A stretch of DNA of 64,000 nucleotides, taken from the NCBI RefSeq assembly GCF_036785885.1, contig NC_092326.1, forward strand, positions 41,812,287 through 41,876,286, in the 5' to 3' direction. Shown here in pieces: positions 1-13,049 of this stretch. This DNA comes from Coffea arabica (taxonomy: Eukaryota; Streptophyta; Magnoliopsida; Gentianales; Rubiaceae). The position numbers were made by a program, and so were the translations under genes. The stretch's first letter is position 1; each line of letters opens with the position of its first letter. Under the pieces are notes generated by a model. The model saw nothing but the letters and a program-made list of their open reading frames with translations, was not told the origin of the DNA and made no database searches.

Positions 1-1865
1 ACTTATCAACAACTCTTTAGAATTATGAACATTAACTATTTTTTTCCTCTTTTCTTTCTGCCTTTTTTCTAGTTTTTAAATCATCTCAACTCCATGCAAT
101 TTTTTCTCTTTTAATACTATAACTTTAAAGAAAAATTTCTTTTGTATACATTTTTAATTTAATTAGTTGCACATATATCGAGTGTGTGTTGATCACTAGT
201 ATCCAAACATATGGAATATATATATATATCTATTTTTCTGTATCTGTGTGTGTCTATCACCATTGAAATAAGTACTTTCTCTCTCCTGAATGGCATGCCA
301 AAATTGAAGAAAATTGTTATTTTACTCTTTTTTGTATCATACTATTCTCTAATCAATATTTTTTTTTGTTTTTCTCTCTTTTCTAATAGTTTTATCTTTT
401 TTTCACAAATTTAAATTATTATTTTTATCATGGTTTCTCTCTCCTTAAGAATATTTATCTTATTTTATAAATATGAATCATATTTTATGCATAGAGAGTG
501 ACACATTTTTTAGATAATATTGAGTGACTTTATTTAGTGGATTTTAATTGTTACATAGTAAATTTATTAATGTTGCTAGATTCAGAATATATGTTCGTGA
601 TAAAATGGACTGTTGCATTTTCTGTGTTCAACTAAATGCATATATGTAATAATCATTGTAAAGATTTAATAATTATCTCAAAAACTATCCATTAATCTTT
701 TGGTATACCATGGAGTATTTGATGAATATTGTTGTACTTTAATACTTGTCACTATAGAAGTTTTTAAATATTGTCATGATAGTTGAATGGTTAGAATATA
801 CTAATTTTTTAAAAAATCATATCACTTAACCAGTATTAATATCTTTTTCATGAATTATTCATGCTTGCCAACTTCAACAACTAATCCGAAAAAAAATAGA
901 AAAACAAAAAATGCCCCATGCATTAGCACTGGTTAAAGTACCAGTTATATATTACGAACCAATTGTAAAGTATGAAATTTGGATCTCACATCATAAGGAT
1001 GGGATTTTGATGATTTTGAACTCTCTAACTCAAAATCTAGCTTTTGAGTGGGTTCTTTTAAGATTTATATTAATTTCCGAGATGAAATAATTTTTTTTTT
1101 CTTTCTTTAAAACTGATATATTGGCTTCTAATTGTTTAATGTTCAAACCTAGTCTCTGAAGAATACTCGAAAAGAAAAAGTGGCTTATCAAATTCTAAAC
1201 AATTCTATTTAGTGTTGTACGAAATTAATTTAAAAATCACACGTACAATAATGAATTTCAACTTGCATTAATGTCCTTCATTTTGTATAATTAACAAATG
1301 ATCGTACAGATTTTCTTCAGAGTGTGTATATATGTCAGAGCTTGATTATTCTTATGCAAAATCACAGATGCATGCAGAAATTGAATGAGTTATTTGATAC
1401 AACTAACAATCTTCGTTTCGGTTTTAGTCACGGCCGGTGTGTAGATGTCAAATATAAATAAATTCAAGCAACTTGATAAAATGTTAAAATCATTAATTAG
1501 CATCTTGAATTTCAAGTAATTAACAGAGCTTCAAACTTACCCCAATTTTGTTTGTTTCGAAGAATGCATATATGCGGTTGAAATCCTACGAGCTGAGACG
1601 TTTCCGCAGCCTCTCAGATAGACGTAGAAAGTTTCCCTAGCTGTGAGAGGAGTTGGAAAAAAGCGAAGTCTGTGATGATGGGGCACATTGAATGGTTGAG
1701 GATGATTTTAGTGGGAACATTGTGGATCCTACAATTAGCTTGTCTTTAATGGAATAAACAAAAAGCCTCATCGTCCTTTATCTTCCAAGACACTTTCGCA
1801 CTCAAAGATTCAGAGGTCCCCTTGCAAAACTCCAGAAAACCTTCTCCCCTTGTGCAAGAATAAGG

Positions 1866-1891
1866 TCACACACACACACACACACACACAC
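1866..1891. repeat. CA dinucleotide microsatellite
   Basis: An uninterrupted run of CA units lies about 150 bases before a 13-base G run (2041-2053). Both are simple sequence with no coding content; the minus-strand open frame across them is an artefact of the repeat. Confidence 0.9.
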
Positions 1892-4115
1892 TTTTGACAG
1901 TACGCTGTACGTGCATATAGTTGCTGGCTACACTGCTGTACATAATTACATATGCATGAATCATGATACATATATTGACTATATCTACTTAAACTTTTCC
2001 TAGCTAGTTGATGCGAGTCAAGCTCCATGCTGATTTTTTTGGGGGGGGGGGGGAGAGGGATTGTGGATTTCAACATGTGTTAACCACTACGCTTTTGAAC
2101 ATGTTGATGATCAGTTCCATTGAGTAAATATGTTAGGTAGTGGTAGTTGATGCTAGTGAAAACTGTAAATGGCAGTGGAGGGAGAGCATTATCGGGGACC
2201 CTCCGTCGATGGCCTTATTTGTGTGGAGCAGAGCAGTAGAGGTCAGACACCATTTGATTTTGGCAGTGACCGGACTATTTTGGACCCTCATGAACCCATT
2301 GGCTTTGCCTGGCGTTGGACCCATGCATGGTTCTAACTTCTAACCCTCTTGCTGCCGCTGCTGTCCAGCTCTGATAGTGTAAAAATAGGAAGTATCCGAT
2401 GCTAGTGTTGTTTTTTTCCTTCTGGACTGTGATTGGTTGTGGAATTCCAACTTACGATCAATGGAGGCAGAGGAGGTTGAATCACATTCTACTACTATAC
2501 AAGATTAACAGAAACAGACAAGAGCTGAAGTTTCAAAAATACAGGCTTGCTCTTCCGTTCACGTTTCTGCTGTAGGTGGTGGCCAGTATTTAACGTTCGA
2601 TGCCTGGAAATGAATTTTTGTAAACTGGGAATGCAGTTATGAAGTAAAATTTGATGGCTTCACATTAGGTTATCGACTACTGTGATAAGAGCGATTGCAT
2701 TAAAATTTTCTCACCGCAATAAAATCTATTTACTTTCAGCATCAAATGTCAAGAATTGACTATTGAACTGCTTTTTTTTTTTTTTTCACTAATAGAGTGA
2801 CAGAGTGTATGCAATTAATAGTGTATATACTATTAGTAAAGAAGAAATTAAAAATTTTTTTTTTTGGTATAAATGAAACTCCAAGGCTTAATTACTAGTA
2901 AAAAGAAAGGAAGAAGGAAAGGATTCGAGGGTCAAATCAGGAATCTCAATGATGACCTAATTTTAACTTAATTTCATCTGCAACTGAGGGGTTCATCCAG
3001 TCACTCGTGTGTGTAAATTACTTGTGATTAAAAAGAGAAGCAACCCTGTGATTAATTTAGAAACATAAAGAATTGATACAATCAAGATTTTTTTTTTCAA
3101 AATAAAATATACAAAGCATTTCATAATTTAGAACACACAATTTGTTTTCCACCCAAGAAACAAAACTCAAAATGGTCATGAGACGAAAACCTTGAGTTCA
3201 CAAACAAGTACAGTTAAGCAAATGCACCACAGCATGCATTATGTGGAATCTTGCATTAAAAAAGTCTTCTACGATGATCTGCAATATACAGCCATCATTT
3301 CACTTGGTTAATCACTTTTAGATGTCACACATCGAGACGATTTGCATTCTTTTCACTGATCAAAATGTGTAACCATCAAGATATATAGTGCACTACGTCT
3401 GTCATTCACTGGATAACCAATTGCCTCAGATGTCATTGGCTTTTTCTGAGGCTTCTGTAAATTCTTCCACGAGATGACTCCAACAACCATATATCGCTTT
3501 CAGAAGGGGCAAGTGTTCGCTCATTTTTGCAGCAAGGAAAGAAAAATTGGAGAAGTTTGAGACTTTAATTTGTTGTAAATAAGAAAAGGCCACAATCAAT
3601 TATTCACCACTACGTTGAACTCTCCCACTTGAGAAGTTAATTTCCACTTTTGTTATGAATTATACTACATTCTTTGGAGAATGTTTCACTCCTAGTTACG
3701 ATGAATGAGTGAGAACCAATGTACCTAGCTATCATATCATCATACCTTGTTTTTCTCATAAGAGTTATCAAGTACTAGTTCTTGTTTAGACCCCCGCCCA
3801 TCCTAATTGTTGAGCCTAGTCTTTTACTTACGTCCACGCTTTCAACTTCTAATGACAAGTCTTTATGGACAATCCACTAAACGTGGATGATGAGAAATAG
3901 GTGATAATGATATTTGACGATGTAAGAGTCTAATCAATTAAATGAACACTCATACATGGAGAATAAAGAAGCTCATCAATAAACGAAATTAGCAATAATC
4001 ATGACCATACTCCAAGAAGGAGTCAAATCACTTAGAGTATAAAACCATAAATTGATCGTAAAATTTCGAAGGAGGTGTTCAAGATAAATATCCAGAGTAT
4101 ACTTGTTTGAATGAA

Positions 4116-4268
4116 CCCTTGTTTGGATTGTATTTTTTTGTAAAAAAAAAAAAAAATTATGATTTTCTCAGACATATTTTTCAATCCCTTTTTATCTCAT
4201 ATACATACATCAAATCACCGCAGCATATTTTTCTATAAAATCTTCTAAAAACAGTAATCCGAATAGGC
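4116..4268. mobile_element. Small MITE-like inverted-repeat element, copy 1 of 3
   Basis: The ends CCCTTGTTTGGATTGTA and the reverse complement of AGTAATCCGAATAGG form an imperfect terminal inverted repeat. Read on the minus strand, the core (GATGTATG, then a purine run, then GATTGAAAAAT) matches sequence at 29454-29575 and 50181-50290 in the plus orientation. No clear target duplication was found, so the superfamily is undecided. Confidence 0.5.
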
Positions 4269-5049
4269 ATGACTCAATGATTTGAGTTCTGACTCAGCAT
4301 TTTAAGAACGTACATCTTTCTCCACATAAAATAAGCCAGAAGGAAAAAAGAAAAAAAAAATAACAGCAAACAAAGAAGGTGAAAAATTTTTAATAAGCAC
4401 AAATGCTTTGTTCACAAATCGACGAGACTATCCAAAGATAATCCTTCATAATTATTAGACATTGTGCACGAATGTTAGTTCAACTTTCTACCATGCAATA
4501 GAACCTTTTAATTTGTTTTGTTTTCTTTTTCTTGCTTTTCAAATTTTTTTCACACATAAATGGAAGAGAATTGTAGGGCTGTAATGAATAACACAGAGAA
4601 AATAAACTATATATACACCGTTTTTATACCGCGTGAGCCTCTATTAATCAAGTTCATGATTTCGTAGGGCACTTTACAGAGACCCCAAATGGAATCATAC
4701 ATATATTTTTTTGGCTTGAACAGACAAGATTTGGGGTGGCACAAACCCTTTTGAATAGAATCAGGATCTCGCCTGCTAATCCCCCCAATTGATTCCCATG
4801 TGATCTCATGGTTGACAGATTGATTAGTTTTTTTTCATTGAATAATCGTAGTAGTGTTGCATCTACATGAACTGGCAGATTAATTACATTTATTAATACT
4901 ATCACTTTGGCTTGTCGGTTATGCTGTCCCCAATTGATTGAGAGCCATAATCATTAGTACTTAAGAAAGTATTGAGGGTATTGAGAGAGTTTGTGTATGG
5001 TGCTTAATTAGTGCAATTTCCCAGTGCTTTGACAACTTACACGAGAACA

Positions 5050-5051
<2 letters not shown>

Positions 5052-5105
<54 letters not shown>
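5052..5105. repeat. TA dinucleotide microsatellite
   Basis: About 27 uninterrupted TA units. It is likely to vary in length between individuals; no function is apparent. Confidence 0.95.
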
Positions 5106-5108
<3 letters not shown>

Positions 5109-5875
5109 TTTAACATTCTAAAGAAAATCCAACTGATCTATGGTTGATTTAATAGTTGGATAGGGATCTTTCCAAATTGGAAGATTAATTTGGTAACTAA
5201 TAATATAGTCTCTTCAACTTACAATTAATTACAATATAGAAAATATTGATACCTTAATATATTCCAACTTTGAATAATTAGGGTTCGAGTATTTTTTACT
5301 TCCCCAATTCGTGGACAATAGAATGAGGGCTGGTTCAATTCTCATCATTTCCTTTGTAAATTTGGTGAAATTTGTTTTTTTTTTAGTATTCTTAAAACAA
5401 GACATTATTCAACAGTATATGATGATATTTTATATGGGGTTCACTTTTGATCCCTTCCGAATCAGAATCTAAAACAATTAAATAATGGTAATAATCACCG
5501 CTTCCATGACTTATTTTAGTTGAAAATTTGAAATTGGATCCCAGATCCAATAATGAATGTACTAATGCAAATTGAATATGGCTGCTGAATTATGAATGTC
5601 CAGTACTGCCCTACTAATGATTATTTTAAATGCTAGCAGCCGGTTTAGAAAAATTAATTAAGTGATTAATTGGAGTTAAGTACTACTAAAACAAAAAAAA
5701 ATTAAAATTTATTCTGATTACATCATAAATACATAATTTTTAATTATTTTTTATTTCACGTATATCATATCATTAAAAAAAATGTTATAATATTATTATT
5801 TTAGGTAATTTTCTTCAAAGAATCTCCCATATATATTTTGTAGTTCAGTGAGAGATGGGGGCTTTCTTTCAGGGG

Positions 5876-6114
5876 AAATGGGGCAGGGGCGGTCGTCAGT
5901 ATGACCGTCCATGAGCGGTTAATGGTCACGATTTGGCCTCAAAAATTTGTGCGGCTGAAATTATAAGTTGTAACTCGATTTTCACGTCATGTGTGGGTCT
6001 CACAAAAATTTACTCTAAAGTTACGTGATGTGCAATAAAAATTACACGATATACAAAGAAAGTTACGTGCAGTTAAAAATGGTCAAAACCGCCCAGGACG
6101 GTTGCCCCCAGTCC
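5876..6114. mobile_element. Candidate small non-autonomous DNA element
   Basis: The block is flanked by a perfect 12-base direct repeat, TTCTTTCAGGGG, at 5864-5875 and 6115-6126. Its ends are imperfect inverted repeats (left TGGGGCAGGGGCGGTC, right reverse complement TGGGGGCAACCGTCC). A Mutator-type element with a 9-bp duplication plus chance extension is one reading. It is much richer in G+C than its surroundings at both ends and has no coding capacity. Confidence 0.45.
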
Positions 6115-6126
6115 TTCTTTCAGGGG

Positions 6127-9100
6127 TTTTTGTCAGAATTGTCAGAGCTCTCAAGTATGAATGATACAGCAGCCAATGGAATATGAAGCTTGCACAAGCG
6201 TGGCTAACGTCAACTCAGTGAACTTGCAATAGATTCTAGTAGAATATACAAATGCCAGAGCTACTCGCTACAAGAGCGCGTGGCTCTCAGATTTCTTGAT
6301 CATTGGATACACGGAGATTCTTGGGACTCCAATTTATTTCATTTTGTTTTATAAGTTGGATATATTAATATTATTCTTTTTGGGATAATCAATATTTTAT
6401 GCCATTATTCCAAAGCCTTGAATAAAATATATAGTCTACTTTAACTACAATTATAATGTTTTTGGAATTTGGGCCTTGAAAGCTTTATTGCCAAAACAGC
6501 CGAATTAATAAAATGATTAAAAATTATTCCCTTTTCAATTTTTTTTCACAATACTCATAGTTACTTCATGCACCTAAGATTACACATTAATTTTCCTTGA
6601 AATTCATAACTCAGCATTCTAACTTGTAAATTATACGTATTTTTGTTACGTTCATAATTAAGGATTGTCTTCTATGCCAAATTGATTTGAGAGAGAAAAA
6701 AAAATAGTGCTTAATTAATATATTTAGATAAGGGTCTATCACGTATTGATTTAAATCTTTGGGCTAATCTATTAGCTTAATCTATTAGGCTAATGATGTT
6801 ACACATTAGTCTCTTTCATGCGCTCGATCTCTCAATTTTTTTCCTAATAATTTTGTGTGCATCACTTTCGAAGTAGCAAATGATTGGTAAAACCTACCAT
6901 ATATATTTATATTCGCATCCTTTGCTTGTAGGAAATTAAAGAAATAGAAAGCGAAACAACAGCCTTCTTTACAAAGGTGGCAGATAGGATGGCGATGCCG
7001 TTGTTTTTGCCCAATAGCCAATAGAGAATTGCCGCAACTCCATGCAAAAAGACATCACCCCTCTCGCCATCCCTAATAATTCAGACAACCACACAACTTG
7101 ATTAAGTCATTTTACAGTGTCACATACATACATGCACCGGTGCCTCGAAAGGTGAAGGATACTGACAACTGCGCTCTCTCATTTTGCATGATATATATTC
7201 ATCATTCAGATGATTTTTTAGAATTTCAGTTTCTAGAATAATTAGATGATGTTCAAATGGAGAAGTTGTTTACTGGTTGTACAGCTCCTGAGCTAATTAA
7301 TTTTAAGCAAAAGGGCCTAGATTGATATCCCTTAACATGAGTTCACAATGATGAGAGAGTTACATCTCCGGTGCAAGAATTCAACTCCTAGTTATCCACA
7401 GTGCAACCCCACAACTTATATCGCAAATTTTTATTAGTTTCGCGGGAATCTCCATGGGGAAAGCGGGGCGGGGAGGGGGAGCAGGGACGGGGGTGAGGGG
7501 AATTAGAGGGCAGTGGGGCAGGAGTGGGAGAGGGGGAGGGATCTCTTACCCCAATCCCGCTCCGTTGCCATCCCTATATATCTGCTCTTGAACAATTTTC
7601 AACTGACATCTGTAGGGGACTTTTGAGAATAGTAAAATTGTAAAAGTGTTGATAAAATAAAATGTACAAGTATGTACTGCAATTAAAATATACTATTATT
7701 AGTTTTATCATGTTTGATAACTGTTTTTTTTTAAAATACACTATTATTTGTTGAATGAAAAATCTTCTCTAACCACACAGATACCAAATACCCACGCGAT
7801 GTGCGACACTCCCTCCCTAGTATTAAACACATGAATGAGTTTAGCTACTTGTAACCAGAGAAGGTAAGAAGATCCAGAATAACCCATTCCCAAACAATCA
7901 ATGGAAAAGAAATACAGTAAAAGACAAAGGAGTTTCAAGTTTTGACCCATGCCCAAATGAGTCTCAATCAGTGAGGCCAGGAAAGGACTCCACCACCGCC
8001 AATCAGCTATTCCGGGATGCTGATACCGCCACCAATGGCAGCATAACGATTGGTGCCTGGTGGGCTCGTTTTCATCTTAAGCGTGACCAATCTACAGAAT
8101 AGGCCGTCAGAACTAACAACACAACCCGCTCGGTCTTCTTTCTTGGTAGGGTTTGATTAGATAGGACCCTGCCCTACATGTGCCCTTGTGCGCATCTCAT
8201 TTTCTTGATGACGACTCTTGTTCAAACAAATAAGCTTTTTTTCACGTTTTATAGCTATTTTATGTATACTTGTTTGAGTTTTAGTTGTAAAACTTAATTA
8301 TTTCAATCAGCATGTTCAATTTTAGGGTATATAAAACCTTTCTAAGGGTTTTGCTCCGTGCAACAAAACATTTATCCTGATTGTGCATGTAAAATATATT
8401 CTCTTTTTGTTTTCTCAAGTTGAAATTAGTACTAAGTGGTTCCTTTTCATCTTGTTTCTTGTTGCAATGTACTTGGTCTACTTGAAATGGGCTCAATCTC
8501 TCAAAACTTTCCACAAACAAATTTTCTTGATGTAAAGATAATTTATAATAGTTTGAGTGTTAATCGTTTATAACCTCAAAGTCATCATGTAAAACTTTCC
8601 ACAATGAATTATTTGGAGAGCATGATTATCAACCTTTAAGGGAGGAGCTTGCGTTCTTTGGTCAAACCATTGCACGCAATTAAGAAATTCATCATCGACA
8701 ACGAAAAGCTTTCACCTTCTACTTTGTTGACCATTTATGCAGTAAGGATCAATCACCCGATGGGATGCCATTTTAGTGGTCTAAGTACAGCCTTCCAAAG
8801 ACATTTTGTTGATTAATCCTTATTCAAACTTGTTATGAATAAGAAGTGAATCTCCTTTTATATATATATATATATTTTAAGTCATAAAATATACGTCTCA
8901 CAAGATTCTTGTCAATTATTCATCATCCGTGCGACAATCTCAACTTTACCTAACTTTTCTGCTATCAAAAAAAATGATAAAGAGAGTCTCAAGCCCTTTC
9001 AAATCCGTAAAGCAACTCCATTTGCTGACCAAATTAATTGCTGCATCTTGATCAATTCCTTGTCTATTAAACTATAAGTTTTTGGTTTGTTTGGGAATTA

Positions 9101-9777
9101 AGCTTCTAGTCGAATACATTCGATCACCAAATTATTCTGGGCATATACCAATGAAGTACAAAATAATTATGAACTTATAAAAAATTGAGAAGATTGACTA
9201 CTTATGCTCACATGTCAACTTCTTTTGATGTAATAAAGAAGCCCTTTTGGGCTACTGTGGCTCTCATGTCGTTTATAGATTGAACTCTTTCTACCTCTTT
9301 CACTGCAGCCGTTAAGGACAGTTAGGAGTAAGCAATTATCTGTCCACCGCTTGGGTATCTTGCAGCCGTAGTTAAGAGTGGCTCAAGTACTGGTAGCAAG
9401 TCCATTTCTCTGTTAGGTGGGCTTTTCTTCAATCATCAACTTTGGCAGGAATGAACATATAATTGATTGATATGGCATCTTGGCATTTGAATAACGATAT
9501 CCGTTGAGTGATCAAATCACAATAATAGAACACCAATTTTCTCTCTTCTTCTTACGGTATAGTATCTCTCGTCACAACGAGTTAGAGGATGATAATGTCC
9601 GCCTAGCTAGCAGATTTCTTGCCAACCTGATGAACATGTGAATGTTTGTCCTGCATTCCTCTGTGAAGGTAATCCTAATCGGTTAAAGACCTTATCAACA
9701 AGTCTTGCATCTACAAATTTGGCATATCTCGTAGTCCCTCGGTTCCATTCTATCACATGACTAGCTTTTGTATTGGT
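6127..9777. other. Intergenic DNA, no gene seen
   Basis: No supported coding region. A strongly G-rich tract lies at 7441-7545, ending in TTGCCATCCCTA at 7565-7576, a sequence resembling the terminus of some plant hAT elements; no matching left end was found. Minus-strand open frames of 60-79 codons at 6806-7021, 7744-7956, 8281-8520 and 9607-9789 show no recognisable domain. Confidence 0.55.
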
Positions 9778-9796
9778 GATTATAAGCATTCAATCA

Positions 9797-9964
9797 GCCC
9801 CTTGGGGTTGGTTCAGATGGTTTTAGGGTAGCCTAATTAGGTCCCGAGATCGTGTGTTTAAATCACCTCTCTACCGCTTGTGTATTCTTAGGGAATGGGG
9901 TGCACAGGCACAGGGAGATTGGTCTGGCAAAACTGGAATACTTCCTGTATTAAAAAAAAAAAAA
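9797..9964 (+). mobile_element. SINE retrotransposon with target duplication
   Basis: A 168-base unit lies between two perfect copies of GATTATAAGCATTCAATCA (9778-9796 and 9965-9983), the target-site duplication. Near its 5' end is TGGTTCAGATGG, which fits a pol III A box. About 45 bases further is GTGTTTAAATC, a degenerate B box. The unit ends in a 13-base A run at 9952-9964. This is the structure expected of a tRNA-derived SINE mobilised by a LINE. The perfect duplication suggests a fairly recent insertion. Confidence 0.82.
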
Positions 9965-10198
9965 GATTATAAGCATTCAATCACCCAACTTCAGAAAAAT
10001 CTTGCATGCATAGGGTTATATTATCAACAATACATAGTGAAAATGAACAAATTGGTCCCTTATTTTAGGGTCCTAATCAATTTGATTGCTTACTAGTATT
10101 TTGATTTTTTATTTTTGTAAAATAAAGTGGATGTAGAAAATTTATAATGAAAAAATTGGAGAATTCCAATGAAATTGGTCACGTGCAAAGCTACCATG

Positions 10199-10623
10199 TT
10201 GATTTCTTTTGAGATCATAACCAATTTGATCTCAGATGTGTCATTACTTATCAATTTATCCCTGAGTTCTACAAAATAAAGTCAATATAGGGTTTCTACC
10301 GACATATTAGAGCTCTTTAACGGAACTGGTTACATGCACAACATTTATAGTCTTTCTATTACCATCATTGGGTGGAATTTTAAGAATTAAGTTATCTAAT
10401 TATAGAGATTTAAAAAAAAAAATTGGAGAGGGAATTCGACAGAATTATGAGATTTTTTTTAATTCTCCTTTTAACAAAATGAAAAAAAAGGATGCACATA
10501 CTATGCACGGGATCAACACATTAGAGTTAAAAGCATCTTGCTGAGTTAAGGGATTAAATTGATAGACAATAAATACAAAAGGAGCCAAATTGACCATCGC
10601 TCCGAAAATAATAGATCAAAATG
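10199..10623. mobile_element. Inner inverted-repeat element, copy A
   Basis: The left arm (TGAGATCATAACCAATTTGATC) and the inverse of the right arm (GGAGCGATGGTCAATTTGGCTCC) align, and the next 30 bases inward also pair (TTATCAATTTATCCC against TATCAATTTAATCCC). The body from about 10154 to 10500 resembles the split copy at 11168-12560. No open reading frame of note. Confidence 0.45.
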
Positions 10624-11211
10624 GTTATTTATGTTTATTTTCTTTAGCTTTCCTTTCAACAATCTAAATGATGGAAATTTAATGTAATTTAATGAGCATC
10701 TCAGATTAATTTTAGAAAAATCAACAATTGAAGATTTAGTTAACAATAGCCAAACTTATCTCAGCTTTGATGTTGCTGGTGCATCAATTTCACGAGATGC
10801 ATTTTGTAGGGCAGTGTAATTGTTGCTAACCTGACTGAGTATCTTCTTCAACCTTCTGTTTCCAGCATTCATTCTTTCCAATTCCTGCTCCACTTGCAGC
10901 AGAGCCAGCTAAATTGTGCAGAATAGGAAATAATTACACCAAGGAATACTAAAACGAGAAGCTAATTCAGCTATATCACATAAATGGATTTGAAACTTCA
11001 ATAATTAATGAGAAAGTCAATTAATTATCATCAATTATCACCTTCTTTCCTCAGCCTTTCAGCTCTTTTGTCTGTAATATCTGATGAAACCACATCACCC
11101 ACCCTCGATTGGGAAGAAAAGAAGAGAAAAGGTAAGAGCAAAAACATAAACATGAGGTAATAAGATTGGAAAATTGGAGAATCCTAACAATATTGGTCAG
11201 ATGGCAAGTGA

Positions 11212-12656
11212 TTTGATGCTTTATTTTTAAGGTCATAATCAATTTAATCTCTTATGTGTCTCTACTTGCCCTTTAATTCCCAAGCTCTACATAATAATTA
11301 ATAAGTCTAATATAGGATTTCTAACGAGAAATTGCAAACTCTTTAACAGAGCTACTCATACATCCTTCTTCTCTTGAGAACTATTTTCTCCTCCTCCTTT
11401 CTAGAATTCCTCCTGCCAAAATCTCTTCTAACTCTACCATATAAGAAACCTGACAAATCTAGTCTTTTCTTATGAGAGGAAGTCCTCTCTTTAGGTTTTT
11501 AGTTTCTCTCGTAGGAATAAATTCTCTCATAAGGTTTTTGAGTGAGAGATTCTTCTCTGCTAGTTCTCTTAGTGAGAGTTTCTTTCTCCTACATTTGTTC
11601 TAGTAAGAATTTTATTTTCTTCTAGGGTTTTTCCTCGTAAAACTTTATTTTAGTTTTTATCTTTTTTGGTAAAATTTGAGATTTTGTAGATCTAGTTTCT
11701 CAAATTTGTTTTGTTTTATATTCTGTAATTTGTTTTGTTTTTCTTTTATTATTGTCAAATCTAAACTTCTCTTTAGACTTGAATCAGTGTTTAATCAGAT
11801 GAAGCCATGCACAAGACATGCACAGATCTATGAGATTACAACGATTCATCTAGATGAAAAATATGTTCGAACTTATCCTTGTTTCTAGTGATTTTTCATT
11901 GTATCTATTAATTTCAGAAGATTTGTATATATCATGTCATGTCTGATTTGATGTAATTATGCAATAAGTGTACATGTACTGAATGAAATGATATTTTCTA
12001 TCAAATCAAAGAGCTAATCCTATGAATGACATATACAACATATATAATCTTTGCATTACCATCGTTCCGTGAAATTTTAAAAACTAAGGGTCCGTTTGAT
12101 TCAATGTAAAATATTTTCAACAGAAAATAATTACCTTCTCTATGTTTTTTCTGATGTTTGGGAGTAGATGGATACTACAAATCTTTTAGTGGGCTATTGC
12201 ACAAGTGGTAAGTTTTGTTCTGAATTTTAAGGCTAGTGGAGAAGCATGAATGGATAGTCTTATGATTTACACCTGGACATGGAAAATAACTTTAGTTCAT
12301 TTAGATGGGAAGTCATTTTACACCAGCTGATGTAAAATATTTTCGGTAGGAAAAAATTTTCCCAAAGCAATAACCCAACCAAACAATAGAAAATCAGAAA
12401 AACATTTTCTGGAAAATATTTTCCTTCCAAACAAACAGACCCTAAATGGTCTAATTAGAGATTTAGGAAGGAAAATTGATAGACTTGGATTGGGGCTTGT
12501 GGGATTTTTTTAATTCTTCTTTTCTTTTTTTTATTTGTCATTAGTGTTCTATGGAAAGCCCTTTATTGATTTATTTGTAGGGATGAAATGTTAAATTAGA
12601 AGGCAATAAATACACAAGGAACCAAATTAATCACGACTCCCAAGATAAGAGACAAA
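11212..12656. mobile_element. Inner inverted-repeat element, copy B, interrupted
   Basis: This is a second diverged copy of the block at 10154-10623. Left-half similarity runs to about 11350. It resumes at about 12030-12087 and again at 12443-12560. The first gap (about 11350-12030) is an unidentified insert rich in CT and TTCTC repeats. The second gap is exactly a Tourist-like element. Both arms carry the AATCAATTTAAT / AATTAATTTGG pattern seen in the other copies. Confidence 0.45.
12088..12442. mobile_element. Tourist-like (PIF/Harbinger) MITE
   Basis: The 355-base unit begins GGGTCCGTTTG and ends CAAACAGACCC, inverse to each other with one mismatch, and TAA flanks both sides (12085-12087 and 12443-12445). 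A 3-bp TAA/TTA duplication with GGG(T/C)CTGTTTG termini is typical of PIF/Harbinger-derived MITEs. The subterminal AAAATATTTTC motifs are also inverted. No coding capacity. It sits inside the interrupted repeat copy B. Confidence 0.8.
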
Positions 12657-12697
12657 CACTGTTGTTTTTAATAGTTTATATATACTGTACACATGAC

Positions 12698-12957
12698 TAG
12701 AGGTGGCAAATCAACCCACTTAATTAAATTTACCCATACCCGCCCATGAATAGATGGGTATGGTTATCTTAAATTTTTGTATATGGGTATAAATGAGTTA
12801 CCCAACCAATAAGACCCATTTATTAAATGGGTATTATTGGGTAACCCATCAAACCCAATTAACTCATTTAAAATTCTCTTCCCCCCAAGTCTCTTCTTTT
12901 CTCCCACCCATTTTTTTTCAAAATTTTCATTTTGTCATGTTGTTAACTACTTTTGTT

Positions 12958-13049
<92 letters not shown>

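Larger units (their letters stand above)
1..5863. other. AT-rich intergenic DNA, no gene seen
   Basis: Both strands carry only short open frames with no recognisable protein features. The stretch holds a CA run at about 1866-1891, a G run at 2041-2053, a long TA run at 5052-5105 and a small inverted-repeat element at 4116-4268 (listed separately). A G+C-richer patch at about 2160-2350 is open for 60-67 codons on both strands, but neither translation resembles a known domain. Confidence 0.6.

Noticed and set aside
4654..4905. 83-codon minus-strand open frame
   Set aside because: Reads somewhat protein-like but has no recognisable motif, no splice partners and sits in AT-rich intergenic DNA.
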